NCBI GenBank assembly: GCA_963922875.1
Contig: CAWUJH010000005.1
Location: 310,001-374,000 of the forward strand
Reading direction: 5' to 3'
Source: Ketobacter sp963922875
GTDB lineage: Bacteria > Pseudomonadota > Gammaproteobacteria > Pseudomonadales > Ketobacteraceae
DNA length: 64,000 bases
The position numbers were made by a program, and so were the translations under genes. Below the pieces are notes generated by a model that was given only the letters and a program-made list of their open reading frames with translations, was not told the DNA's origin and did not search any database. How positions within the stretch are numbered: the first letter of the stretch is position 1; each line of letters begins with the position of its first letter. This document shows, in pieces, positions 17,664 to 26,790 of this stretch.

Positions 17664-18236
17664 TTATTTCAACCGTAAGACAATGTGTTCAACGTGATTT
17701 TCAGCCAAAGTTTGTTTGGCTTGCTCAAGTTCGGATTGATTTTTAAACGGGCCTACCTGGACGCGGTGCCAGGATTCACCCGGTTTTAGCTCTATGGTCT
17801 TAATATTGGTTTCCAGTCCGAGCAGAATAAGTTCGGCCCGTAGTTGATTAGCTTCTTGAGCGGAGCGAAATGACCCCGTCTGGATTATCGATGAAGATTT
17901 TGACGGTGCAGGCTGCTGAGGTCCAGCTTTAGCGACAGTCTCAGGTTTTTTTGCCGGTTTTTCATCGGTTTTGGGCTTGGTGGCATCGCGACCGGGTAGC
18001 AGGGTGTAAAAGTCGAACTTAGGAAAGCCTTCGGAAGCTGACTCTGGAGCACTCTCTTTGGAGACCAGTGCGCGTAATTTATTTTGATTCGGTTCTTGAG
18101 TGGTTAGGTAGAATAGGAAGGCCAGGAACATTCCACATCCCACGCCTGCAAACAGCCAAACCCAGCCAGGCAACTTGCTAGATTCAGGCTTCTTCTTGCT
18201 TTTACTTGCTGTGGGCTTGGAACTGGGTTTGACCAA
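17664..18236 (-). CDS. SPOR-domain cell-division protein (FtsN-like)
   Basis: Bitopic inner-membrane protein. A lysine-rich cytoplasmic start is followed by a transmembrane helix (residues about 24-45, LPGWVWLFAGVGCGMFLAFL), a proline/lysine-rich periplasmic linker and a C-terminal SPOR domain (about 115-190, starting at SIIQTGSFRSAQEANQLRAE) that binds denuded septal peptidoglycan. The start codon is TTG. It is the first start after the in-frame stop formed by the argS stop codon, and AGGAG sits about 7 nt ahead. It follows argS by 9 nt, as in Pseudomonas, so expression is tied to argS. Confidence 0.8.
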   Translation of the reverse strand: MVKPSSKPTASKSKKKPESSKLPGWVWLFAGVGCGMFLAFLFYLTTQEPNQNKLRALVSKESAPESASEGFPKFDFYTLLPGRDATKPKTDEKPAKKPETVAKAGPQQPAPSKSSSIIQTGSFRSAQEANQLRAELILLGLETNIKTIELKPGESWHRVQVGPFKNQSELEQAKQTLAENHVEHIVLRLK

Positions 18237-18245
18237 ATTTAACTC

Positions 18246-20006
18246 CTACATTTTTTCAGGTGCGCTCACACCTAATAAGCTTAGACCAAAGCCAAGAACA
18301 TTTTTAACTGCCAGAGCAACAGCTAAGCGGCTGTTTCGAATTGACGCATCCTCCACCAGTACCTTATTGCTGTTGTACCAAGTGTGAAATTCTTGTGCCA
18401 ACTCCCGCAACACATAGGTTAGCTGGTGAGGTGCTTGGTTTCGAGCCGCGTTCTCAATGGCGTCAGGCCAGGCCGCAAGGCGCTTGGCCAGTTCGTCAAT
18501 ATTGGGCTCCGGCAGAGCCGCTATAGCCGCCAATCCTGCTTCCTGATCATAGCTTAGCTCTCGCTCGCTCAAACCGCGAAACATGCTGCACACCCGAGCA
18601 TGGGCGTACTGTAGATAGTAAACTGGGTTATCTGCAGACTGAGATCGAGCCAAGTCGATATCAAATTCTAAATGCTGTTCCGGTGAGCGCGTTAAGTAAA
18701 AGAATCGGGTGGCATCCTGGCCTGCTTCTTCGATCAATTGCGCCAGGGTCACAAAGTTGCCGGACCGTTTACCCATGCGGCCGGAGGATAAAGTGACAAA
18801 CTGAATCAACGCCACGTGAAATAAATCACCCTGGCCGGTCAGTGCTTCTATCGCGGCCCTGACCCGAGCAATATAACCATGATGATCCGCGCCCCATACG
18901 TCTATCAGGGCGTCGAAACCACGGTCCAGCTTGTCAAGGTGATAAGCTACATCTGCAGCAAAATAGGTGTGAAGCCCGTTTTCTCGAATGAGAACTCGAT
19001 CCTTTTCATCACCGAGTTCTGAAGTACGCAACCACAAGGCACCATCTCGTTTGTAAACATGTCCTCTGGCTTCGAGTCTTTCCATGGCACGCTCTATGGC
19101 GCCGCTGTCTTGCAGTGAGCGCTCAGAAAACCATTGATCAAATTCAACGTTAAAATCTTTAAGAGTTTTCTGGATTGCAGCTAACTGCTCGTTCAAACCG
19201 AAGTCTTGCACGGCGCGGTAATCAGGTCCCAGCAGCGTTTGGGTACGTTGGATAAGGGCATCCAAATGTTGCTCTTTGGCGGCTTTAACTTCATCGCCTT
19301 CGCCCTCTGGGTCTGCCGGTACGCCTTCAAGTAGCTCGGAGTAGGCACGATGATACTGTTTGCCTACTTTTCGGTAGAGATTCTCCCCACATATTGTGAC
19401 GTAATCTGCGGGATACGCCCGCGAGGGAATAGCGACAGCTTCTCCGCAGGCTTCCAGATATCGCAGATAAACCGAAACGGCTAAGACATCCGCTTGGCGT
19501 CCGGCATCATTGATATAGTACTCACGATGTACCTGGTAGCCGGACAATCTCAGAATTTCGGCAAGAGCAGAACCATAAGCGGCACCACGCCCATGCCCCA
19601 CATGCATGGGCCCCGTGGGGTTAGCAGAGACAAATTCCAGCAGAATCTTTTGATTGTTGCCGAGGTTGTTGGCGCTCCAGCCCCTTACATCAGTCAACGC
19701 ATCACGAATACAGGCAAAGCGGCTGTTCGTATCCAGGAAAAAATTAATAAAACCAGGTCCAGCAAGCTGAACATCCACCACCATTGAGCTTGCAGGTATG
19801 GATTCGATGATTTTCTCGGCGAGATCTCTGGGTTTCATTTTGGCAGATTTCGCCAAAGCCAAAGCTAGGTTGGTAGCATAATCACCGTGGGATTGATCTT
19901 TGGTCCGTTCTATATGCACTTTGTTGATACTACCTTCGGGCAGAATACCTTGCTCGATAAGATGGTCAACTGTGCTTTCCAGCAGTGAAATCAGCGTTTC
20001 TTTCAT
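18246..20006 (-). CDS. argS: Arginyl-tRNA synthetase
   Basis: Class I aminoacyl-tRNA synthetase charging tRNA-Arg. The HIGH-type motif is in ANPTGPMHVGHGRGAAYGS, and the KMSKS-equivalent region is SSGRMGKRSGNFVTL. The N-terminal additional domain and the C-terminal anticodon-binding helices (ending with LGVSAPEKM) are present. 586 residues is full length. It heads a minus-strand run argS - SPOR gene - hslV - hslU - DUF971. A perfect 14-bp palindrome at 20036-20049 lies about 30 nt upstream of the start. Confidence 0.97.
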   Translation of the reverse strand: MKETLISLLESTVDHLIEQGILPEGSINKVHIERTKDQSHGDYATNLALALAKSAKMKPRDLAEKIIESIPASSMVVDVQLAGPGFINFFLDTNSRFACIRDALTDVRGWSANNLGNNQKILLEFVSANPTGPMHVGHGRGAAYGSALAEILRLSGYQVHREYYINDAGRQADVLAVSVYLRYLEACGEAVAIPSRAYPADYVTICGENLYRKVGKQYHRAYSELLEGVPADPEGEGDEVKAAKEQHLDALIQRTQTLLGPDYRAVQDFGLNEQLAAIQKTLKDFNVEFDQWFSERSLQDSGAIERAMERLEARGHVYKRDGALWLRTSELGDEKDRVLIRENGLHTYFAADVAYHLDKLDRGFDALIDVWGADHHGYIARVRAAIEALTGQGDLFHVALIQFVTLSSGRMGKRSGNFVTLAQLIEEAGQDATRFFYLTRSPEQHLEFDIDLARSQSADNPVYYLQYAHARVCSMFRGLSERELSYDQEAGLAAIAALPEPNIDELAKRLAAWPDAIENAARNQAPHQLTYVLRELAQEFHTWYNSNKVLVEDASIRNSRLAVALAVKNVLGFGLSLLGVSAPEKM

Positions 20007-20035
20007 AGGGTAATGGTGTCATAGCATCAATTAAA

Positions 20036-20049
20036 AATAGCCGGCTATT
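20036..20049. repeat. Perfect 14-bp palindrome upstream of argS
   Basis: AATAGCCGGCTATT is fully self-complementary and lies about 30 nt upstream of the argS start codon. It could be an operator or a leader hairpin without a loop. No binding protein is implied by the sequence alone. Confidence 0.35.
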
Positions 20050-20260
20050 ATGCGGCTTTGGTTGATTGAATGCCAGATCCAAGGGTCAACATTAGAAACA
20101 GGGTGTCTCTCTACGGCGGTTCCGGTTGTTATTACTGTTTGTGCCAGAGGGTAGTTTTACGTAACAAATCGTGTCTTTGTGGTAGCTAGAGCTGATTAAG
20201 TTATCAGTTTTGTGGAGAATGGCAGTATGTTGCGAATAGAATAATAAAACAGGTCTGTCC
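20050..20260 (+). other. Upstream region of diguanylate cyclase 1, duplicated before cyclase 2
   Basis: Part of the roughly 360-nt gap between argS and the first cyclase. From about 20112 it shares ordered blocks with 21790-21937: GTAACAAATCGTGT, TGTGGTAGC, CTGATTAAG, TCAGTTTTGTGGA and AATAATAAAA followed by AGGTC just before an ATG. The region presumably carries the promoter. I could not find a convincing -35/-10 pair or a c-di-GMP riboswitch in it. Confidence 0.5.
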
Positions 20261-20380
20261 ATGAGTCTGCAACTCAAAATGAACTTAGGTTCAGTGACTA
20301 GCGTTGTTGCTGAAACGACAGCATTGGCTCGAGCCACTTTTCATTCCAGGTACTGTGATGGCTGGGGGTGGCTATTTTAA
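20261..20380 (+). CDS. Possible leader peptide before diguanylate cyclase 1
   Basis: A 39-codon frame beginning ATG-AGT-CTG-CAA-CTC, preceded by AGGTC. It runs 13 nt into the start of the cyclase gene in another frame. A frame with an equally placed start (107 nt before the cyclase start) and the same opening pattern precedes the second cyclase. Beyond the first few codons the two peptides differ, so a role as a translated leader coupling ribosomes to the cyclase start is more likely than a functional peptide. Coding status is uncertain. Confidence 0.3.
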   Translation: MSLQLKMNLGSVTSVVAETTALARATFHSRYCDGWGWLF

Positions 20381-21630
20381 CGGTGCTACAAACAACGGCG
20401 CTGGAGCTTGTGCAAAAGCTGCGCGATTTTATGATGCAAGCTACGCCGACTCAGCGTTGCTTGTTTACTATTTTTTTAAACACGCCCTTCATTATCCTTT
20501 TCGCGACTTTGCCCAGTATCGGTTTGTTTGTGGAGGAGTGGCGCGAGTTAATGGACCCGCGATATATTATCGCTGTAAATATACTGCAGACAGTGAGCGT
20601 TTTGATTCAATGGTTTTTGGCCTGGAAACTTTGGCCCCATCGTTTCAACCCGAGGCCAATCCCTCATTACTTTCGAATGATTGCCTCAATTGTCATTGTG
20701 TCTTTCACTGCTGAAGCCTTACTTGGGGGTAGCCTTACATATCCCACCTGTATGATGATAATTTGCATTATCCCTATTGGATTAATGTTATTGGATATCC
20801 CCACGGTACTTTTTGGGTTGGCTGTATGTGTAGCCATTGTGCTTCTTAATGAGTTACTTCTCTATGCGGGTATAGTCAGCTACGCCCCCGGCTATTCTCC
20901 TCAGGCCTTTAGCGGGGGAGAGCACCACTTTATGGCCGAGCTGCTGCGAACGGTGAATGTATATTTGCACTTTGTTTGCTATGGCGTGATTTTTTGGATG
21001 TTGTTTGATCAGTACGAGCATCACCGGAAATTGTTGAGAAAGTTGTCACAAATTGATGCTCTTACACATTTAGCCAACCGTCGTTTCTTTTTAGAACGTT
21101 TAGAGCATGAGTGTAATAAGCAAAGGTCAACGGGGTTACCGCTTTGTCTGGTGCTAGTAGATGCCGATCATTTTAAGCGGATCAATGATTCATATGGGCA
21201 TGCTGAAGGCGATCGAGTGCTGCTGGCTATCGCTGAAATTTTGCGGGAAAGTCTGCGTTTTGAAAATGATCTGGCGGGCCGTATTGGGGGTGAGGAATTT
21301 GCCATTCTATTGCCCGATACCAATAAGGCGAGCGGCCTGCTTTTGTGCAAAAGAATCCAAGAGAAACTCGCTGAACAAACCTTTGGTTCGCAACAAGCAT
21401 CCTTCAATGTGACGTTGAGTATGGGCTTAATCGAAAGCTCATTTGTCAAAGCTGAAAATCTGCTGACTCAGGTGGATGAATTATTGTATCTGGCAAAAAA
21501 TAATGGGCGTAATCAAATCGTTAACGCCGAACGAATGGATAAAATTGAGGGCGTAATTAAATCTAGCCACACTGGTGCTTGCTCAGAATCTCCAGCCTCC
21601 AATTTGCCAGCTGGATTAGTGAAATGTTAA
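20368..21630 (+). CDS. Membrane diguanylate cyclase (GGDEF), copy 1
   Basis: Makes c-di-GMP from two GTP. The N-terminal about 225 residues contain six or so hydrophobic segments forming a membrane sensor of unassigned type. A short helix leads to the GGDEF domain starting at DALTHLANRRFF. The active-site motif is GGEEF (residues 307-311), with DADHFKRINDSYGHAEGD upstream. The allosteric I-site RxxD is absent: the segment before the active site reads RFENDLAG. An in-frame stop at about 20356 leaves the GTG at 20368 as the only sensible start. About 420 residues, paralogous along its whole length to the next gene. Confidence 0.88.
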   Translation: MAILTVLQTTALELVQKLRDFMMQATPTQRCLFTIFLNTPFIILFATLPSIGLFVEEWRELMDPRYIIAVNILQTVSVLIQWFLAWKLWPHRFNPRPIPHYFRMIASIVIVSFTAEALLGGSLTYPTCMMIICIIPIGLMLLDIPTVLFGLAVCVAIVLLNELLLYAGIVSYAPGYSPQAFSGGEHHFMAELLRTVNVYLHFVCYGVIFWMLFDQYEHHRKLLRKLSQIDALTHLANRRFFLERLEHECNKQRSTGLPLCLVLVDADHFKRINDSYGHAEGDRVLLAIAEILRESLRFENDLAGRIGGEEFAILLPDTNKASGLLLCKRIQEKLAEQTFGSQQASFNVTLSMGLIESSFVKAENLLTQVDELLYLAKNNGRNQIVNAERMDKIEGVIKSSHTGACSESPASNLPAGLVKC

Positions 21631-21937
21631 GGACGTCGGGTACGACACTACAATTGCGTAAGCCGTGTTTTTGGTTGCCAATTCAGCCACATGCAAAGCA
21701 TCATTGAGAAATTACCATCGCTATGAAATTAGATCTTGTTACCACATTTGGGAAGCGAGCCTTGTTTAGTTAGGTGTTTTCGTCAGAGAGTTACGGCGCT
21801 TAATCAATCATTGCTAATTGTGCCGCTGCGTATTTTTGGGTAACAAATCGTGTTGTGTGGTAGCAACTTCTGATTAAGTGCTCAGTTTTGTGGAAAATGA
21901 AACCAGTTCACAAAAACAATAATAAAAAAGGTCATAC
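21631..21937 (+). other. Intergenic region upstream of diguanylate cyclase 2
   Basis: About 300 nt without a recognisable gene. The first half looks unrelated to other parts of the window. The second half, from about 21790, is homologous to the region before cyclase 1 (shared blocks TAACAAATCGTGT, TGTGGTAGC, CTGATTAAG, TCAGTTTTGTGGA, AATAATAAAA), so the duplication included the upstream control region. Confidence 0.5.
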
Positions 21938-22048
21938 ATGAATCTTCAACCAAGAAAAAAAGCAGTGTCCTTATCAATGGTTTTGACTAGAGATTCTTAT
22001 GCTTGCGGATCTTACACCAATCAGACTTTCTATAGGTTGGCTCCATGA
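21938..22048 (+). CDS. Possible leader peptide before diguanylate cyclase 2
   Basis: A 36-codon frame beginning ATG-AAT-CTT-CAA behind AAGGTC. Its TGA stop overlaps the cyclase ATG (ATGA), a classic arrangement for translational coupling. The start lies exactly 107 nt before the cyclase start, the same as in the first copy. Peptide sequence is not conserved between the two copies after the first residues. Confidence 0.35.
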   Translation: MNLQPRKKAVSLSMVLTRDSYACGSYTNQTFYRLAP

Positions 22049-23292
22049 GCGTTTTAAAAGCAACAGCACTGGAGTTGGTTCAGACGCTTCGCAGTTTTAT
22101 GATTCACGCTACGCCCACCCAGCGTTGCCTGTTTGCCATTTTATTGAATACACCATTTATAATCCTTTTTGCTTCTTTGCCCAGTATTGGTTTGTTCGTG
22201 GATGAATGGCGCGAGTTAATGAATCCTCAATATGTTATCGCCATTAATATATTGCAGGCAGTGAGTGTTTTGACGCAATGGTTTTTGGCTTGGAAGCTTT
22301 GGCCACATCGGTTCAATCCCAGGCCTATTCCTCAGTACTATCGAATGGTTGCCTCCTTGGTATGCGTTTCATATGCTGCTGAAGCCTTTTTGGGAGGGAA
22401 CCTTACATATCCTACTTGTATGGTGATTATTTGTATTATCCCTATCGGCTTAATGCTATTGGATGTGCCCTCTGTTTTATTTGCTTTTGGTATCGGCTTA
22501 TCTCTGATCATTCTCAACGAGGTCTTTATCTTGTTTGGATGGGTTGATTACGCCCCCGGCTATTCTCCCCAGGCGTTCAGCGGGGGTGTGCATCACTTTA
22601 TGGCGGAGCTGCTCCGGACTTCGTCCGTGTATTTGCACTTTGTTTGCTATGCTGTAATTTTTTGGTTGCTGTTTGATCAGTATGAGTACCACCGTCAATT
22701 ACTAAAAGAGATGTCACAAACCGATGCACTAACGAACCTAGCCAACCGCCGCTTCTTTTTAGAGCGATTGGAGCAAGAATGCAAAAAGCAAAAAGCGATG
22801 GGATCACCGCTTTGTTTGGCGCTAGTGGATGCCGATCATTTTAAGCGAATCAATGATTCATATGGTCATTCTGAAGGCGATCGGGTGCTGCAGGCGATTG
22901 CTAAGACACTGCGTGATAATTTGCGTATCGAGAGTGATGTAATAGGTCGCGTTGGCGGTGAAGAGTTTGCCATTTTAATGCCCGGTACTGCTAAGGCAGA
23001 TGCACTTTTTTTGTGCGAAAGAATTCAGGAAAAACTTGCGGAACAAATCTTTGGTCCGCAGAAAACCCCCTTCAAAGTGACGTTGAGTATGGGGTTGGTG
23101 GAGGGTTCCTATGTCAAGGCTGAAGCCCTGCTGCATCAAGCGGATGACTTACTGTATCTGGCGAAAAATAATGGTCGCAATAAAATTGTCAGTGTCGAAA
23201 TGATGGATAGGCTGGAGGATGGATTGGATGTTGTTTCCTCTGAATTATACCCGGCACCCCAAGCAACAACAACGTCACCGACGCTAGTTTAA
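22045..23292 (+). CDS. Membrane diguanylate cyclase (GGDEF), copy 2
   Basis: Tandem paralogue of the preceding cyclase. It has the same membrane sensor (for example TPTQRCLFAILLNTPFIILF and YAPGYSPQAFSGG shared with copy 1) and a GGDEF domain with GGEEF at residues 304-308. RIESD precedes the active site, so the canonical RxxD inhibitory site is missing here too. An in-frame TAG just upstream fixes the ATG at 22045. The C-terminal tail after VEMMDRLED is low in conservation. The third cyclase begins 18 nt downstream and is probably co-transcribed. Confidence 0.9.
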   Translation: MSVLKATALELVQTLRSFMIHATPTQRCLFAILLNTPFIILFASLPSIGLFVDEWRELMNPQYVIAINILQAVSVLTQWFLAWKLWPHRFNPRPIPQYYRMVASLVCVSYAAEAFLGGNLTYPTCMVIICIIPIGLMLLDVPSVLFAFGIGLSLIILNEVFILFGWVDYAPGYSPQAFSGGVHHFMAELLRTSSVYLHFVCYAVIFWLLFDQYEYHRQLLKEMSQTDALTNLANRRFFLERLEQECKKQKAMGSPLCLALVDADHFKRINDSYGHSEGDRVLQAIAKTLRDNLRIESDVIGRVGGEEFAILMPGTAKADALFLCERIQEKLAEQIFGPQKTPFKVTLSMGLVEGSYVKAEALLHQADDLLYLAKNNGRNKIVSVEMMDRLEDGLDVVSSELYPAPQATTTSPTLV

Positions 23293-23310
23293 ATTTAAGG
23301 AGATAAGATT

Positions 23311-24501
23311 ATGTCAGCGTGGTTGCACCGGCTTGATCGTTGGTTGCAGAATCAACATGATATTAGTCGTCAAAAAGACATTATTAGTTGTTTGGTGGCA
23401 ACAGGCTTTACCTTGCCTCTAAATCTGATATTTTTTGTAATGCCTTTGATTGCTAAATTGCAGCCGCAATGGGCTGCTATCTACAATTGGCAGGCAGTAC
23501 CCTATGTGCAGGCTTTGTTACTTGGTGTTTGTCTAGTTCAGTTTGCCATTATTCTCTACAGCTGGAATCATCGTAGTTCTACCGAAGAACATTTTCAGCT
23601 TTCGGTCATTACCGTAGCGGTTCTATTTTTGGGGCTTTTTACTTTGTGTTGTGGCTATGAGTATCGTGACTCACCTTTAATGATGCTGTGTTTGTCATTG
23701 TTGGTGTTAGTTCGAGCGTTGTTTCAAAAGCGTATATTTATTCCAACTATTTCAATTTTTGCTTTAATTTATGTTCTCTATGAAATTGGCTTCTGGACCG
23801 GTGCCATTCCCACAGCGATTCTTTTAAATGCGCCGATCTATGTGGGTGAACAGCTTCAGCCTTGGTGGGAGTTTTGGTTGCGCGTCATTTACGTGTTGGT
23901 GACCGTGCCAACGGCGCTGCTGTTTTTCGTGATGGGTTATTTTATGATTCGAGAAAAACAGCAACTAGAGCATTTAGTTGCCACGGATTCGTTGACAGGT
24001 TTAGCGAATAGAAGTCGATTCATGAAATCTTTAGAATTTGAAAGCAAACGTCAGCAGCGCAAACATAAAAAGCTATGTGTTCTGATGTGTGATGTGGATC
24101 ATTTCAAGCAGGTGAACGACACTTGGGGGCATCCTGCTGGCGATCAAGTGCTAGAGGGGGTCGGTCGAGTGATGCAGAAATGCGTGCGGGCTAACACCGA
24201 TTTGGTGGCCCGAGTTGGAGGGGAGGAGTTTGTGGTTTTGCTACCGGATATGGCGTTAATGCAGGCAAAGCTAGTGGCGGAGTCTATTCGTAAGAGTGTT
24301 GAAGAGCAGGTGTTCGAAAGTAGTGGGCAGTCATTCCAGGTCAGTTTAAGTATCGGTGTCGCCCAAATAGAAAATGGCGACGGTGATACGGGCATTAAAG
24401 TAGCGGATAAATTGCTTTATTGCGCAAAGGCTATTGGGCGCAATTGTGTCGTGGTGCAGCGGCCTTACCTAATGTCAGCATTAAATATGGAGTCTGTTTA
24501 A
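23311..24501 (+). CDS. Membrane diguanylate cyclase (GGDEF), copy 3 (divergent)
   Basis: A third cyclase with the same layout (several N-terminal hydrophobic segments to about residue 215, then GGDEF) but clearly more diverged from copies 1 and 2. The active site GGEEF is at residues 303-307, with DVDHFKQVNDTWGHPAGDQ upstream. The RxxD inhibitory site is not present (the segment reads RANTDLVA). A strong AAGGAG ribosome site precedes the ATG. It ends 8 nt from the end of priA on the opposite strand. Confidence 0.9.
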   Translation: MSAWLHRLDRWLQNQHDISRQKDIISCLVATGFTLPLNLIFFVMPLIAKLQPQWAAIYNWQAVPYVQALLLGVCLVQFAIILYSWNHRSSTEEHFQLSVITVAVLFLGLFTLCCGYEYRDSPLMMLCLSLLVLVRALFQKRIFIPTISIFALIYVLYEIGFWTGAIPTAILLNAPIYVGEQLQPWWEFWLRVIYVLVTVPTALLFFVMGYFMIREKQQLEHLVATDSLTGLANRSRFMKSLEFESKRQQRKHKKLCVLMCDVDHFKQVNDTWGHPAGDQVLEGVGRVMQKCVRANTDLVARVGGEEFVVLLPDMALMQAKLVAESIRKSVEEQVFESSGQSFQVSLSIGVAQIENGDGDTGIKVADKLLYCAKAIGRNCVVVQRPYLMSALNMESV

Positions 24502-24508
24502 GGGGGAA

Positions 24509-26731
24509 TCAATCGAGTGTGACCGGGTCAATGTCCAGGTTCCAACGCACTTGTCTCTCGTTTTGGTTGTCCAGATGAGTCACTAGGGGCGTAAGTAGTT
24601 GATGCAGTTGCCGACGGGTTTGCGCTTTGAATAAAATTTGAAAACGATATCGACCCGCTTTTTTTGGCATTAAAGCGGGGGCTGGGCCCCACAGTTCTAC
24701 ACCCAGAGCTGATGCCGTTGCTGCCAGCCATTTTTCAACTTGGTGGAGAAAATTCTCAGCCGCGCTTGGGGTAATGCTTTCCGACTTTAATAAAGCAATA
24801 TGGCCAAAAGGCGGCATTCCAAGGCATTTGCGTTCTATGATTAATTGCTTGGCAAATTCATGGTAACTGTGTTGTAGCAGCACTTGAAACATTGGGTGAT
24901 CCGGCTGATGGGTCTGGAGAAAAACAACGCCTTGTTCACTGCCGCGACCAGCACGTCCGGCCACTTGCATCAGTAATTGCGCCGTGTGTTCTGTGGCGCG
25001 AAAATCTGCAGAAAATAATCCTGAATCAAGATCACAAATGGCGACTAAGGTGACTTTGGGGAAATGGTGACCTTTGGCTAACATTTGGGTGCCAACTAAA
25101 ATACAAGGCTCTCCGCTATTAATTCTTGCCAAGTGCTGTTGCATGGCGTATTTACGCTGGGTGCTATCGCGATCGATACGAATAACCGCAGTATCGGGAA
25201 ACAGTTGACTGAGATTTTCTTCCAGGCGCTCAGTACCCATACCAATAGGGCGCAGGTCGGTGCTTTTGCATTGTGCACAGTGCTTCGGTGGTCGCAGTTG
25301 GTAGTTGCAGTGATGGCAATGCAGGTGGGGCGGGGAATTATGTAATGTCATGCGGTGTTCGCAGTGGGGACACTCTTTTAGCCAGCCACAGTCATGGCAC
25401 ATCAAAACCGGCGAAAAGCCCCGACGATTGATGAAAACCAATGCTTGTTGCTCTTTCCTCAAACAGTCCTTGATTTCCTTTAGGAGTTCCGGTGAAAGGC
25501 CATGGGTAAGGGCTTTTTGGCGGATATCTTGAATGCGGAATTTTGGGGTTGATGCCTGGCCTGCGCGTTGGCTGAGGTAAAGATGTTGGTATCGTTTAAG
25601 TTGAGCGTTTTGACTGGTTTCTAAGCTGGGGGTAGCACTGCCCAATACCACGGGAATATTCTCTTGTTGGGCGCGAATAATTGCCAGGTCTCTGGCGTTG
25701 AAACGGAACCCTTCCTGCTGTTTATACGAAAGATCATGTTCTTCATCCACCACTATAAGACCGAGATTTTGAGTAGCGGTGAAAAGTGCTGAACGAGTGC
25801 CGATGATTACTGCCGCACCGCCGAGGCGGGACCGGTTCCAGCTGTCGAGGCGCTCTTTGTCACTCAGGTTTGAATGTAGGCTAACGACTGGTGCGTTGAA
25901 GCGGCGCTTAAAATGATTGATGGTTTGCGGCGTTAAGCCAATTTCTGGCACCAGCACTAATGCTTGACGATTGCGGCGCAAGCAGTGCTCGATAGCATGT
26001 AGGTATACTTCCGTTTTACCACTTCCGGTGATTCCTTCCAGCGCCAGCACCTGAAACGTTTGAGTTTGGTTGATCTGATTAACCGCCCGAGCTTGTTCTG
26101 GATTTAAGCTAAGTGGTGTCTCGGCCAGACAGTTATCGGCTTGCCGTTGCGGGTGGCTGGTGGTTTCTTCATGAGGTTCGATGAGGCCTTTTTCATGCAG
26201 CGCTTTAATGATCGCCTGGGTTATATTGAAACTCTTGAGTATTGGTTCGTGTAACCCGACCGGATGTTCTCGCAAAAAAGCGAGGGCTTCTTGTTGTTTC
26301 TTTGCGCGATTGAGCTGCTCCAGACCTAGCAGGCGACCCTTTTGAGTTAGCTGCCAGCGAACCGACTTAGCCAGCATTGGAATGTTTTGGTTGCGCAGCA
26401 GCGTGGGTATTGCCTGTGAGTAAACTTCTCCTATTGGGTGGTGATAGTATTGTGCGGCCCAATTGCAGAGCGCCATGATTTCTGGCGTTAGTGCGGGGCA
26501 GTCATCAAGTACCTCTTTAATCGACTTGAGTGCGGTGAGTTCGATTGCTGAATCCTGCGTAACCCCTTGAACAATGCCAATCAGCGTACGTTTACCAAAG
26601 GGTACTTGCACTCGGGTGCCGGCTTGCAGGTCGCTTGGAGCAACATTGGCGGGCACGGTGTAGTCAAAAACCTTCCTCAGTGGTACGGGTAAAGCCACTT
26701 TTACGATTGTTTTGACTGGGTGCTTCACCAT
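24509..26731 (-). CDS. priA: Primosomal replication protein N' (PriA helicase)
   Basis: 3'-5' DNA helicase that restarts stalled forks and loads DnaB. Walker A GITGSGKT is at residues 233-240, the DEEH box in VVDEEHDLSYKQQ, and the zinc-binding cysteines run from MCHDCGW through CPHCEH, CHHCNYQ and CAQCKSTDL. Helicase motif VI is in QVAGRAGRGSEQG. 740 residues is full length. Divergent from rpmE, as in Pseudomonas. Confidence 0.97.
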   Translation of the reverse strand: MVKHPVKTIVKVALPVPLRKVFDYTVPANVAPSDLQAGTRVQVPFGKRTLIGIVQGVTQDSAIELTALKSIKEVLDDCPALTPEIMALCNWAAQYYHHPIGEVYSQAIPTLLRNQNIPMLAKSVRWQLTQKGRLLGLEQLNRAKKQQEALAFLREHPVGLHEPILKSFNITQAIIKALHEKGLIEPHEETTSHPQRQADNCLAETPLSLNPEQARAVNQINQTQTFQVLALEGITGSGKTEVYLHAIEHCLRRNRQALVLVPEIGLTPQTINHFKRRFNAPVVSLHSNLSDKERLDSWNRSRLGGAAVIIGTRSALFTATQNLGLIVVDEEHDLSYKQQEGFRFNARDLAIIRAQQENIPVVLGSATPSLETSQNAQLKRYQHLYLSQRAGQASTPKFRIQDIRQKALTHGLSPELLKEIKDCLRKEQQALVFINRRGFSPVLMCHDCGWLKECPHCEHRMTLHNSPPHLHCHHCNYQLRPPKHCAQCKSTDLRPIGMGTERLEENLSQLFPDTAVIRIDRDSTQRKYAMQQHLARINSGEPCILVGTQMLAKGHHFPKVTLVAICDLDSGLFSADFRATEHTAQLLMQVAGRAGRGSEQGVVFLQTHQPDHPMFQVLLQHSYHEFAKQLIIERKCLGMPPFGHIALLKSESITPSAAENFLHQVEKWLAATASALGVELWGPAPALMPKKAGRYRFQILFKAQTRRQLHQLLTPLVTHLDNQNERQVRWNLDIDPVTLD

Positions 26732-26790
26732 AAAAAATTCAGTAATTCCAAATGTTTAGAAAGTCTTGAAGATCCACTTTAGTTGTTTGC

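Noticed and set aside
20050..20260. c-di-GMP riboswitch upstream of the cyclases
   Set aside because: The conserved cores of the GEMM motifs are not present in either upstream region.
20112..23292. Transposon-mediated origin of the cyclase duplication
   Set aside because: No transposase, terminal inverted repeats or target-site duplication seen at the unit boundaries.
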